Of a DNA stretch of 64,000 nucleotides, positions 48,760 to 59,518 are shown piece after piece. Location: contig OX579638.1 of NCBI GenBank assembly GCA_951230915.1, positions 19,858,696 to 19,922,695 of the forward strand, given 5' to 3'. How positions within the stretch are numbered: the stretch's first letter is position 1; each line of letters opens with the position of its first letter. Origin of the DNA: Antitrichia curtipendula. Its lineage: Eukaryota > Streptophyta > Bryopsida > Hypnales > Leucodontaceae. The notes beneath the pieces were generated by a model. The model ran no database searches and was not told the origin of the DNA. It saw only the letters and a program-made list of their open reading frames with translations. The position numbers were made by a program, and so were the translations under genes.

Positions 48760-49702
48760 TCCTTAAAGTCCGCCGTTGTCCCTTCTGGAGACAAAATGGA
48801 TTTTGGGTAGGCTCCTATGGTCTCAATGTTTGTTGTGATTCTTTGAATTTTTTTTTTGAGAAAATACAAAAAATATATTACTTTTCCAAAAATATAATTT
48901 TTATTTCAATCGGAGTTCGGGAACAAAAGTTATGCCACAAAAGAGTCCTTTTTTAAAAGAGTTTAGAAGGCAAAAAAAACACCTTCAAGAGTACTTAAAA
49001 GAGATTATTTTAAATTTTTTGTTCATTTTTATAGATTATATTTTTATGTACATGGAAAGCTTTGATGCATTCCACTAGGATTTGTTATGTGAAAGTTATG
49101 AACAATCTTGTTTTTCGGGCAATTAGAGCATTTTCTTGGAAAAATAACTTGTAGGATTCATTTCAGACTTCAATTTTCACAATTTTTCAACAAAAAAAAG
49201 TTTCACAAGGTGAAGATCTCTTGCTTGAACAATCTCACTATTGAGATTAGTATATTTCAATTCCATCTTAGAGTCATTAACAATTTAGGTTTTCGTTCAA
49301 TCTTGACTCTATTTCTACTTAACAATTTTTTATTGAATGAAAACTAAGTGTGAGTTTTTTGAATTTTTTTCCTAGGCTCTCAACTCAATTCTTTATCATA
49401 AGAAACTAGATTTTCAAAATCAATAGAGTAAAAATTATAAGTTATAAAGGTTCAAAGCCAAAAAATGTAGTTGAGCAAGGTATAAAAAACTTGTTTCCTA
49501 CACTTTAAATGCAAATATCTTGCAATCTACATGGTCAAATTTTGTGAAATTTTTCCCATACATTTTCATATTGTTCTAGTACAAGACGATATAGAAAAAT
49601 ACGCAAAAAAAAAAAACATTTTAAAACATTTCTTGCTCTTTGCTATAGAAATGGTAGTTTTGAGTGGATTTTGATGGAAAAGAAGTCTTGGGACTTCAAG
49701 GG
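48760..49702. mobile_element. 943-bp piggyBac-type MITE
   Basis: It starts TCCTTAAAGTCC after TTAA (48756-48759) and ends GGGACTTCAAGGG before TCAA (49703-49706, one base off TTAA). It is the full-length relative of MITE A and of the piece at 59515-60550. No protein is coded. Confidence 0.75.
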
Positions 49703-50016
49703 TCAAGCAATTAGGCATATTTGGAGCACATGATTTTTGAGTGCCAAATTTTTCCCATGTATAGAAATAGAATTTGGAAGGATTGTATATTTTTCCAAAC
49801 TTTCATTACACAAAACGTAACTACTATGAATTTTTTTAGTGGAAGATTCTCTTTGACCTATATTGGTCATGTAGTTTTTTTGTTTTTTTAACCATAGGCT
49901 AATTGCAGAATTGATCAAAGGTTGGTTGCAGTATTGACAGCCTTGCAGCCAATTAGAATGCACCACAACTACTCCTCAAACTAAGCCACAACTTCAAGAA
50001 AACAGAACAATATATA

Positions 50017-50340
50017 AGGTAATAGGTCCAAAAATTGCCCACCTAAGAGTTGAAATTGAATTTTGGGAAGGCGAAACTTCTTGAAATATTTTTAGTAAAT
50101 TCTCCTTGAAAGAGAAGTGGATTTGGCATCCAACCTACATCGTTTCATATTTTTGAAGCTTTTTGAAATTAGTTATGAATTTTTGAAGTTGAACTGGCAT
50201 AGAGCTCCAAAATCATCCACCCCTTAAATGTACATTGTATGTACATCAATGAAGGCTATGAAAAAATAGCATGTACAAATTGTGTACATTTTACAGGTGA
50301 GCGGTTCTTAATGCCCGACCTATTCTCGACCCTTCTACCT
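50017..50340. mobile_element. 324-bp pogo-type MITE (AGGTAATAGG)
   Basis: It begins AGGTAATAGGTCC, ends inverted as AGGTAGAAGGGTC, and is flanked by TA at 50015-50016 and 50341-50342. The interior matches the 24867-25195 copy (GAAATTAGTTATGAATTTTT). Confidence 0.75.
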
Positions 50341-50714
50341 TAGATTGGAAATAGGAGTGTGGTTGGAAATGGGTAGGCTACTATATTTGGTACATTTTGG
50401 ACTTCTAGACACTTTCATTGAACAGAACCACTTGAGTAATAACTTACTGAGTAACTTATTTGTTTCCCAAATAGATGAGGAATGGTCATCAGATTCTAAA
50501 TCAGTAATTATATAAAACCAAGAATTAAATGGCGATGTGTGGTTGCAGTATAGCATGTGCTTATGTAGGTAAAATGTTTGTTGTTCCCTATTGGGAATAC
50601 CGCCAGTTTGTTAAGGAACAACTTGCTGACACTGTTTGGAGGAAAATGGGACCATCTAGTATTGATGGTAAGGTAGGTGGCTCAAATGTGACACTTTAAC
50701 CCCAAAGCGTCATA

Positions 50715-50733
50715 GCGGACAGAAAGTGTCCGC
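50715..50733. repeat. Subterminal hairpin of the piggyBac element
   Basis: Seven-base perfect stem GCGGACA/TGTCCGC with loop GAAAG, 15 bp from the left terminus. A position just inside the end suits a transposase-binding or end-recognition element; that role is inference. Confidence 0.5.
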
Positions 50734-51762
50734 GCGGGTTTTGAAGTGCTGAAATTTTAGGGTTCCGTGTGTCAATCGGGAAAACGTTCAACATTGGACT
50801 TGTAGCTTTCTGGGAGACCTTTGCAGGAAGATCGTTTCTTCACCAATTCGATAACTTATGAGTTCTGTATGTTAATTTGAGTTTGGTGATGATCGAGAAA
50901 TCAGAGTGCTGAGACTCTCGATGTACCCTCCAGGTGTGACGTCACCGGATAAATTGACGGGTTTAGCAGTGCGGCCGCCCGGAGAGAGACCGTTGGGGAG
51001 TGTCGTCGTGGAGGGTGGGTTGGCGTAAGAGAAAGAGTTTTGGCACGAAGGACTTGAGTCGGCTGAATCGATTTCGAGAGAGACAGGGGCATCGGATTCT
51101 TGTCCTGCAGGAGTTGTGGAGAAAGTAGTGGGGCGTCGCCTGTAAGGATTTGCTGTAGGGTTTTGTGAGAGAGAAGAATCATTACCAATAGCGGTCTGTT
51201 GCTGTTGCACGAAAACGCCGCAATCAGGGACTAAAGGTACTTGCACAATTTTGCCACCATGGTTGGCCAAAGCTGGGTGCCTCCACTTGCAATCACAGAT
51301 AGCCGCCCGCAAAAATCGATCGCCAAGGACAAGTAGTGGAGGTCCATTCTATCGAGCAGACGTGGGAAACAATCACCACAAGACGAGGATCTGAGAGGGA
51401 GCTTGAATTCTGTTCAGCGTTGCAATTGCCCTGGGGAAACACAGTGGGAATGGAGGTCATAAGAAGAACGCCGCTGGGAGACTTCCCGAAGCACTTGCAT
51501 GAAGAAGCCTCTGTGATTGATGACTGGCTCCTAGAGCGTAAGTGCACTCCACGACAGAGGAGGAAGATTGTGAGTTGCTTGAATGTTGAGTACTTGAGGC
51601 GCCTCCCTTTACTTGGAAAGAGTCGGCCTTGGCCATAGACTCCCGCCAATCGGAATTATCAGTATAACTTCAGGGCTCAAGCAAGTCGTGTTCTCGGGTG
51701 GCGAGAGCGAACTCCATTTCCGGAGTACATAGACGCAGTGATTCGAAGGGTGTGGCCGGATC

Positions 51763-52692
51763 ATGTCGTCACAAATGAACGTGAAGGAGGCCGGAAGGGC
51801 AGCTGCCAAATTCAGACTTGCGTTGCGAAGCCCCGGCACCAAGCGACGAGTGAAGCGGAAGATGCAGGCTGTGGCGACACAAAATGTAGCCGAATTGGAG
51901 CGCCGACCTGTGGCAACCGAGAATGCTGGGGCAAGTCCAACGAGGTGTTTGGAGCCACTGTCGCCGCAAGGAAGATCTACGTTGCCGTCGCTGCGAGGGA
52001 GACTACTGGTGGGCCACCAATCCCCAGTGGATCCAATTTGCACAGATGCAAGCGACCGCGGTGGTATACAGTCTCCTCCACGGATGAATCAGACCACTCC
52101 ACCACCGGGACCTCAGCACATGGTGCAATTCACGGAAGACATATCAAGAATGAATCCAGCTTTAGGGATGAATTCACAGAAGGGGAGGGGTCGGGGACGA
52201 GGGCGCAAGGGTCGAAGAAGGAACGAACATCCTCTCATGCCGGATCCGAAAGCATGTAGTGAATTAGAAGAGGGGAGCCTGCGCGGCCATGGAGGGGCCC
52301 GGGGTAGATTAGGCCGAGGAGATGGAGTGAAGAATGCTAGAGGAAGGGGCAGAGGAAAAGGGAAATTACAGAAGATGCCCAAATTTTTTATTATGCCACC
52401 CGGTTGGGTACCACCACTCATCGGATTGGAGAATCATGTTTCTCCACTGACTTTGAGGCCCAGCACGCAGAGGCGAAGGGTGGTACGCAACCTCATAGAT
52501 GCTGTAGATGCTGCGGTGCTTGCTCATGGCGCACATAGTCTCACTAGATTGGAAGGACACGGGAGTGACAGCACCGATAGTGACAAACACAAACCGCACT
52601 TGAGAATGTCATTGAGCCCTCGCGATTGTAAGGAAGCTCCTCAGCTATCGCAATGCAGTAACAGAAAGAAAGCGATTGCTTGTAAGCAATGA
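51763..52692 (+). CDS. RG-rich open frame upstream of the transposase
   Basis: This is an ATG-initiated frame of 309 codons inside the piggyBac element. Its middle is rich in arginine and glycine (GRGRGRGRKGRRR, residues about 143-155, and GRGRGKGKLQK), resembling nucleic-acid-binding RG tracts. The first third is basic, and the end is serine-rich. It ends at 52690-52692, shortly before the transposase frame, which is shifted by one. No family is recognised. It may be an extra element protein, or a 5' exon of the transposase joined by splicing or a lost frame. A further in-frame stretch (51336-51638, then on to 51760) lies upstream in another frame. Confidence 0.35.
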   Translation: MSSQMNVKEAGRAAAKFRLALRSPGTKRRVKRKMQAVATQNVAELERRPVATENAGASPTRCLEPLSPQGRSTLPSLRGRLLVGHQSPVDPICTDASDRGGIQSPPRMNQTTPPPGPQHMVQFTEDISRMNPALGMNSQKGRGRGRGRKGRRRNEHPLMPDPKACSELEEGSLRGHGGARGRLGRGDGVKNARGRGRGKGKLQKMPKFFIMPPGWVPPLIGLENHVSPLTLRPSTQRRRVVRNLIDAVDAAVLAHGAHSLTRLEGHGSDSTDSDKHKPHLRMSLSPRDCKEAPQLSQCSNRKKAIACKQ

Positions 52693-52858
52693 TTCGGCAG
52701 GGTGGTATACAAGTTGCGATTTGGAAGACTGCCTACACGAACGAAGATCTGTGCTGGGTCTCAACAGTTTGAGCGAATGGGAAGACGGACCAACACAACT
52801 AGCGAGTGTGCAACCAACAATTCTAGGACTGAGTCCTACCTCGAATGGAGGCACGGCC

Positions 52859-54967
52859 ATGACTGGCAAGATTATCCGGGAGTTTGTGCATGCGATCACA
52901 GGCGAGGATATGCTCCTTCTGTACTTCTCAAGCACCATCGGGGAACGAGCTGTACCGAAGAGGCATTGCTGCGTAGAGGGTGGAGATGGCGCCGGACCGT
53001 CTACAACATTTCCTGGTCCGGCCAAGCGCCAGTTGATGTGTCTGTCTCCGTTGGGCTTTGGAGCAACGCATACTTCCCCAATTTCAGATCCTGAGGAAGG
53101 GCTCACACCATTTTTAATTGGTGGAGATCTAGAGTTGCCTCCTCTAACTGGGGAGGATTCGCCTTTGGTGCCATCATATGAACCAACGGTTGGTGTAACC
53201 TTCCCTGGGTATTTGTTGTCGATCCTGTCAAGCCAGAGTGAGGAGTCTTCAGAAGATGCGGTCAGCGAAGATCCAGATTGGGCGGTGCATTACGAGGACT
53301 TCGCGTGCGACTCGGACACAGCTAATTCTGATTGGGTGCTGGATGAACCTGACGTCTTCGAAGAGGTGGGTCCCATGTCCGATGTCGTTTTAGCTGAGTG
53401 TTCATTTGAAGCCCAATATGGAGAAGGTAGTTGGGACTCAGTAGAAACTACGCTTCTTGGAAATAGGGAAACGTTTACGGGGCCGCGTCCTGGCCCCAGC
53501 CGTAGACAAAGCCGCCGTAAGATGAAGGTGCATGATTTTTTTGAATTGTTTTGGACGGAGGGTGATCTCGACACCATATGTAGAGAAACCAATGCCTACG
53601 CTGTTCAAGAAAGTGTAGAACACCCTGGTGTCCTGAATGGCCAGGGGAAGTGGCGAACCCTAACCATTCCGGAGTTGAGAGCTTGGCTAGGTGTTTGCAT
53701 TCTTATGGGATTGAAGCAACAACCCAGTATCAGATCCTACTGGTCCAAACAAAATTTTTATGCTTGTCCGTTAGTGAAGCAGGTTATGAAACGACCACGA
53801 TTTGAGCAGATCCTTTTGTGCATTCACTTAGTAGATAATGCTTCGCTAGTTACAGATAAAATTGCAGCAGGCTATGACAAAATAGGGAAGTGTAGGTGGT
53901 TGATAGAAAATTTTGTAGCACGGTCAAAAGAGAACTACAACTGTGAGAAGCACCTCGCTTGTGACGAAATAATGGTAGCATATAAAGGTAGAAGGTGTGA
54001 TATCAAACAATACATGAAAGACAAGCCAGTCAAGTACGGGATCAAAATATGGGCTTGTGCAAGTAGCAAGTCTTGGTACTTGTACAATCTCATTGTCTAT
54101 GAGGGACGAAAACATCAAAAGCCAGAGAAGGACCTTGGAGCAAAGGTCGTTTTGAAATTAGTAGCTGACCTTACAAGCTTGGGACACGTAGTGGTCACGG
54201 ACCGTTATTTCACCTCTCCTCATCTAGCAGACGCTTTGTTGTCTGCTGAAACCTGGTTCACTGGGACAGTGAAACCTAATCGTGTAGGCATGCCTAAACA
54301 CCTTGCTCAGTATGCAAGAGAAGACCTTCCTAGAGGCACTGCAGTTGTAGCTATGCATAGATCACGTAGAATGACCGCGTGTGTGTGGTATGACGGTTGC
54401 CCTGTGCATTTCCTTAGTACGTCATCCAACCCCATAGCCAGTGCATGCACAACATGGAGGTGGGTTAGTGGCGAATGTCGCGAGTATCCAACGTCCCCCA
54501 TCCAAAAAGAATATCAAGAGATGATGAGAGGGGTAGATGTAGTGGACCAGTGCCGCGTCGAATATACTGCTCAGATTATGTCCCACAAGTGGTGGCATCG
54601 CCTCTTGTTTCTTGTGCTTGACAGTTCGTTGGGTAATGCATATATATTGTATAAAGCACACTGGGAGGGCCGGAAGGACAAACATCAGCCCAAACGTGCT
54701 CTGTCGTGAGCTGACTTCCACTACGAGGTTGCGTGTTGGCTAACTGGACCAACGTTTCAATTAGGTTGAACAGGGGGGAGCTTTAACATGTCAGACAGAG
54801 GCATCCATGAGTGTCGCTCCGCAGGAATGCAGCGAAAACAATGCCGGTTGTGTGGTTGTAAACAAAACCGCTTCTGCCCAGGGTGTGGAGGTGCATTTTT
54901 ATGTCAGGGCAGTTGCTATCGTCTAGTTCATACACAAGCAAAGTATGCTGCGAAGATATGGGTTTGA
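52859..54967 (+). CDS. piggyBac transposase (DDD catalytic domain)
   Basis: It should catalyse cut-and-paste transposition into TTAA. The frame is open from 52616 with no ATG until 52859; that start gives 616 codons to the stop at 54707. An acidic N-terminus (about residues 75-195) precedes the DDE_Tnp_1_7-type domain. Catalytic aspartates are visible in LACDEIMVAYKGR (D369), VVTDRYFTSPHL (D448) and MRGVDVVDQ (D560, D563), numbered from 52859. A cysteine-rich C-terminal domain of pattern C-x2-C-x-C-x5-C-x2-C-x5-C-x3-C-x4-H lies in the same frame at 54788-54967, beyond two stops. A GTGAGC donor at 54706 and an AG at 54779-54780 would remove a 75-base intron and restore the frame. No lesion is seen in the domain, so it may be active. 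The intron and the start codon are inferred. Confidence 0.88.
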
Positions 54968-56222
54968 TGCAGTGCTCCCAGTTGAACTTTTAGCCCAATT
55001 TTGCAGGGGGAGCGGCGGCCAGCACAAGTGAAAGGTCAATCAGCACCTCCTCGGCAGACCAGCGATGTGTCAAGCGTGATTGTGGGTCACCTGGAGGGTC
55101 ACTTCAGTGAGGACTTACTAGCGTATTTGGCCTGGTTGGCGTCGGATTGATTAGTTGTACGCAGATTTGCTTAGTTCTCAGTGGCTGCATGGGTGATCGG
55201 TAGTTGTATGCAGTTTTTAGTGTGTGTCCACTAGTCATTGGTAGCGTCTGTTAATTGTATCTAAGTTCTGTGGTAGACATTATGTCCGAGGCAGGTACTT
55301 GTTTGTTGTAGTCGCTTTGAACTTTGACTGTGCACATTTTTGTAAGTGCACGGTGACTTTGTAATTTCATCGAGTGAGTGACAAATTGTTTTACAAACGC
55401 CACTTCGTTCTGTGTATTCTGTTCTGATTGAAAGTTCAGGGAATTTCCCTCAAACTGTTGCAACCGCTTCACTTCACAGCGGCAGGAATCTCTCCTTGAC
55501 CTGCAGTCGGCGCTTCTGACCGGTGGGTGTTGCCTGTGTGTCAGTACATTGTGTAGCCTCCTGCATTCTTCTGCAGCTGTGGCCCGTCCGACGCGGCACC
55601 TCAAACTGAGGGCAGCCCGACAGAACGTCGGGTGTCTTTTGAAAATGCATGAATTGCCTCTTTGTGTTGGTCGCAGGGAAAATCGCGGCGGTAATTTCAG
55701 TCAAAATTTTTTTGGTACACCACTAATTACAAGAGAGTGTGAATGAGCCGAGTTGATTTCTCCAAAACTGTGATTTCATTTTCTGTCTAATTTTCTCCAT
55801 TCCAGGACTTGAACTTCCGCCCCTTGACATGGTTGTACAACATACCTCGAGTACAATAGGCCTTTGCAATTTTTTCAGTTTTTTCAATTTAGGTGTGGAG
55901 AGTATGTCTTTGTGCACAACTTTGTAGTTCATTGTCAGTGCAACATCGGACTCATGTGTGGGTCAATCGGCCTCCAAAGTCATTTTTCTTAGTTTTCCGC
56001 ATGGATTTTTGCAGTACTGTACCTTGTCTTACGGGAAAGGCTCGGCATTGAAAAGGCTGAATGAACGGCTGATTTTTTGTGAGAATATCCGTAGACAACT
56101 TGGCTGATGGATTGTACGATTGGATGTATTCCTATCGTCTACGATGCTCTCCAATTAATTGCCAAATCCGGGCAGCTTTCACGAGTTTTCTGGCTGCACG
56201 AAAACTGAATGTCACTTTGGGG
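54968..56222. other. 3' region of the piggyBac element
   Basis: No coding region is supported. The GC- and CpG-rich character continues to the right terminus. A 117-codon minus-strand frame (55251-55604) has no recognised motif. This stretch is presumably the 3' untranslated and subterminal part. Confidence 0.5.
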
Positions 56223-56549
56223 TTAAGGGCTGTTGGACCTGGGTCTTTTAAATGGTTTTCAGATGCCCAAAAATATTTCCCCTTGTTTTTCACTTGAAGA
56301 AAAATTGATGCGGAATCTAACACAAGTGGTTTCATATTTTTTGGAGCATTTATGAATTACTTATGAATTTTCAAAGAATTCTGCCATAGGCACCTATTTG
56401 TGATCCTAGGTCTTACAAAACTAACTCATGTGCAGTTTGAAATAAGATATGGCTTGACCAAAAACAAACATTGCGGCATTCAAAAAATAATACACAAGGT
56501 TCCTAAATGCGACCTTTACTATACTTAAACGGATCCTACATTCTTTTAA

Positions 56550-57457
56550 CCCCTACAGGCCCAAAGCCTTTTTTCTGCCCCAAAACACTCAAAATTGCCA
56601 TTTCTATAGCAAAAAGTAGAAAAATTGAAAAATATTTTTTTTCCACATCCAACCGTAGGATCTTACATCTAATGAGTATAAGAATGTGTGGAAATGTTTT
56701 TAGAATTTTTGACCGCACAGATTGCAAGATATCTGCAATTAAAGTGAAAAAAACAAGTTTTTCAGCACATTTCGGGACTAGATTTTCTTACTTCAAACAT
56801 TTTTAACTTAAAATTTTTGCACTACAACATTTTAAGCTTTAAATCTTTATAGTAGAGAATTGAGTTGAAAGTTTAGGGGGAAAAAAAGTTCAAAAAAACT
56901 TAATTATCATTCTTAAAAAAATTGTTAAGTAGAAATAGGTACAAGATAGAAGGAAAATCTAAAATATTCATATATTTTAGATGCACTAATCCCAATGGTG
57001 AGATTGTTTTAGCAAGTAAATTAAACCATGCTAAAAAGAAAAATTTGAAAAATTGCATTCAGAAATGAATCCTAGAAGTTATTTTTTTCAAGAAGATGCT
57101 CTAACTGCCCGAAAAACAAGAATGTCCATAACTTTCTCATAACAAATCCAAATGAAATGAATCAAAGACTTCCAGAATAGATAAAAATATACTCTATGAA
57201 AAATAAATATTAAAAAAAAGAAAAAAAACTGCAATTTTTTTTTTGCTGTCCAAGCTGCCCCCCAACCCTTATTTTGAGCTTACTTGGTCATAACTATTGT
57301 TCCCGGGCACTAACTGTGAAAAAAATTATATTCCCACAAATCTTATCAATTTTTCTATCTTCAAAAAAAGTTTCAAAAAATCACAACAAAAATTCAGCCT
57401 GTAGGTACTTGTCCGAAATTCCATTTGTCCCCCGTAGGGACAACAATCATTTAGGGG
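56550..57457. mobile_element. 908-bp piggyBac-type MITE with empty-site partner
   Basis: It starts CCCCTACAGGCCC, ends CATTTAGGGG, and is flanked by TTAA at 56546-56549 and 57458-57461. The host repeat is uninterrupted at 11122-11125. No protein is coded. Confidence 0.9.
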
Positions 57458-57700
57458 TTAACATTTGTAAAAAGGCAATTGGGCAATTAATTTCCATTTC
57501 AAAAAATTAAATGGACATATTCTAGCTTTGAAATGGAGTCTTCCTGGCTCTTGTTCCATCCATTGACGACCCTTAATTATGCAACACTATGCACTAAGAG
57601 AGGTTGACAATCCATTTTAGAACCAATTAGTTTCCATTTCATAACTCCTGACAAGTCGAGTGTCTGAAGAAGAGGGTTACATTTCAAGCCACCTACCTTA

Positions 57701-58541
57701 TGGGCCAATTGATTTCCCTTGAACATTGAGTCCCATCCACACCTCTACATTCCAGAAATAGGCATCTATGTACACTTTTCTAAGGTGAATACACCCAAAA
57801 ACTTCATAGCAAGCACTTCAACGTAGTTGAAGCTACCTTCTTTTAAAGAAAAACCATCAATCCATTAAGTAAGGTTGTTTGCTTTGTTTGTTACTTTGAG
57901 AGCTCTTACACCACGCGTCTCCTGGACGCGTTTTTTATAAAGTCAAAAAGGTCTCTCTGAGAGGGGTGCACAAGCTTTGTTTGGGCCTACGGTGTGAAAG
58001 TTATGGATTTTTTCAAGTTTTTATAAATTTAATTTTAAAAAGAACAACTACTTCTTGACATAGATAGCAACATCATAGGACACACTAGGCTATTTGTTTG
58101 CTTTGTTTTTATGATTTAGAAAATCAAAAAATTATTTTTACTTTTAGTCTATTATACTATGGCAATGGCACATGACATATTAGTTTTTGTTGTACTAGCA
58201 ATTGAAAATCATGACTTCTGGTTTATTTTTAAATTATATTTTTTGGACAAGAAATGTAGTTACTATGAATTTCAAAGTAGAAACTCCATAGACCACTGAA
58301 ACCATTACATAGCTTGGTCATAAAAAAAAGTGCCATGAATTGCTAATATGTGATGATGTCATGAGCTGTCCACCCATTACAGTTTAAGTACAGGGATGGT
58401 TTGATTTGCCGTTTTGCGGACACTTTCAATAGGAAGCCTACTCGTCTCTTGTAAAACTTGACCACGGCCTTCCTTCCACTCAGCTCTTGCAAGCTGCAGA
58501 TCCTGGCAATGGAGGAGGCCTGGACTGTAACTTAAAGTTTA
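57701..58541. repeat. Dispersed repeat flank with empty TTAA site
   Basis: 57701-57840 continues the block shared with 23108-23240. 57870-58180 carries degraded pieces of the 170-bp tandem family. 58190-58470 matches the flanks of the MITE at 23480-24406, with an uninterrupted TTAA at 58384-58387. Confidence 0.6.
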
Positions 58542-58829
58542 AGTTAGGGGGGCTGTTAAAGCAACCCTTTAAGAACTGATTGCATTTTCAGGGAAGCTAA
58601 ACTCCTTGAAACAATTTTCAGTAAACTTTATTAGGGAGAAAAATGAAATTGGCATCTAATCCAAGTCGTTTTATATTTTTTGGACCTACTTGGAATTAGT
58701 TACAAATTTTTGAAGTTGAAACGCAGTGGTTTCTAAAAGCGCCCCCCTCTTGAAATGTCCAACGTTGGTACATTGAAGAGAGTAAGATGTACCTCTATGT
58801 TAGGGGTCACTTTTAGAGACCCCTACCTT
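58542..58829. mobile_element. 288-bp pogo-type MITE, relative of 7189-7480
   Basis: The left end AGTTAGGGGGGCTGTTAAAG and the inverted right end AGGTAGGGGTCTCTAAAAGT correspond to those of 7189-7480, with TA flanks at 58540-58541 and 58830-58831. It is more diverged than that copy. Confidence 0.7.
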
Positions 58830-58936
58830 AGCTCGTGAAGCTTCCATCTCTGTTCCAACTTCCTTGTCATGTCATCGAAGGGAATGTTATTGCAATCTTT
58901 CCACAAATTCAGAGGAGGCTTAGTACCCCCACTCAA

Positions 58937-59514
58937 CCCTGAAAGTCCCAAGGCCATTTTTTGAGGGTCAGAAACACTCAAAATTATCACTTTTCTACAT
59001 TCACCTACACAAAAAATTTAAAAATTTAAGTTTTAGAATCTAACCATAGGATCCTATTCCTAACTTGTCTTAGATCATGCGATAAAAAAATTGTGATTTT
59101 TGACTGTACGGACTGAAAGATATTAGCATTCAAAGTGAAAGAATTTTTTTTTTCAAGAAGTTGTTCTAATTGCCCGCATAATAAGAAGCTCCATAACTTT
59201 CACATCACCAATCCAAAGGAAATTGAATCGAAGCTCTCCAATGAGACAAACACATAATCTAAAAGAAAAACAAATATTAAAAATATTATTTCAGTTTTTT
59301 GTGGATTTTTTTTGCTACCCAGTCTCCCCCAATTTGAGGTTATTGTGGCATAACTTTCGCTTCTAGGCACTGATTGAAATAAAATTATAATCCTAGAGAG
59401 CTAATAAGTTTTTCTATCATATGAAAAAGTTTCAAAAAGTTTCAGTAAAAATTGAGATCATAGGAGCCTGACCAAAATCCATTTTGTTCCCTTTAGGCAC
59501 AATGGGACTTTAGG
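58937..59514. mobile_element. Diverged piggyBac-type MITE
   Basis: It begins near CTCAACCCTGAAAGTCCCAA and ends GGGACTTTAGGGG before TTAA (59515-59518). The left end is decayed. The interior shares ACCATAGGATC-type words with the other members. It is shorter than the ~0.9-kb norm. Confidence 0.55.
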
Positions 59515-59518
59515 GGTT

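Larger units (their letters stand above)
50700..56222 (+). mobile_element. 5.5-kb piggyBac element, apparently autonomous
   Basis: Terminal inverted repeats CCCCAAAGCGTCAT (50700) and, inverted, CCCCAAAGTGACAT (56222) match at 12 of 14 positions and are flanked by TTAA at 50696-50699 and 56223-56226. A subterminal hairpin (GCGGACA, five bases, TGTCCGC; 50715-50733) follows the left end. The body is far more GC- and CpG-rich than anything around it. It encodes a piggyBac transposase and upstream frames. It inserted 25 bp inside the left end of a pogo-type MITE. Confidence 0.9.
50671..57698. mobile_element. pogo-type MITE hosting piggyBac and another MITE
   Basis: The ends are AGGTAGGTGGCTCAAATGTG (50671) and, inverted, AGGTAGGTGGCTTGAAATGT (57698), flanked by TA at 50669-50670 and 57699-57700. 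The flanking block is continuous in the copies at 23070-23130 and 29120-29175. Two insertions at TTAA sites lie within: the piggyBac element (50700-56222) and a MITE (56550-57457). Without them the element is about 0.6 kb and non-coding. Confidence 0.8.

Noticed and set aside
51253..51262. GCCACCATGG as a translation start
   Set aside because: The frame it opens is only about 26 codons long before a stop.
57921..57948. Hairpin GCGTC-loop-GACGC followed by T-run as a terminator
   Set aside because: This resembles a bacterial terminator by chance; the context is a eukaryotic repeat with no gene upstream.
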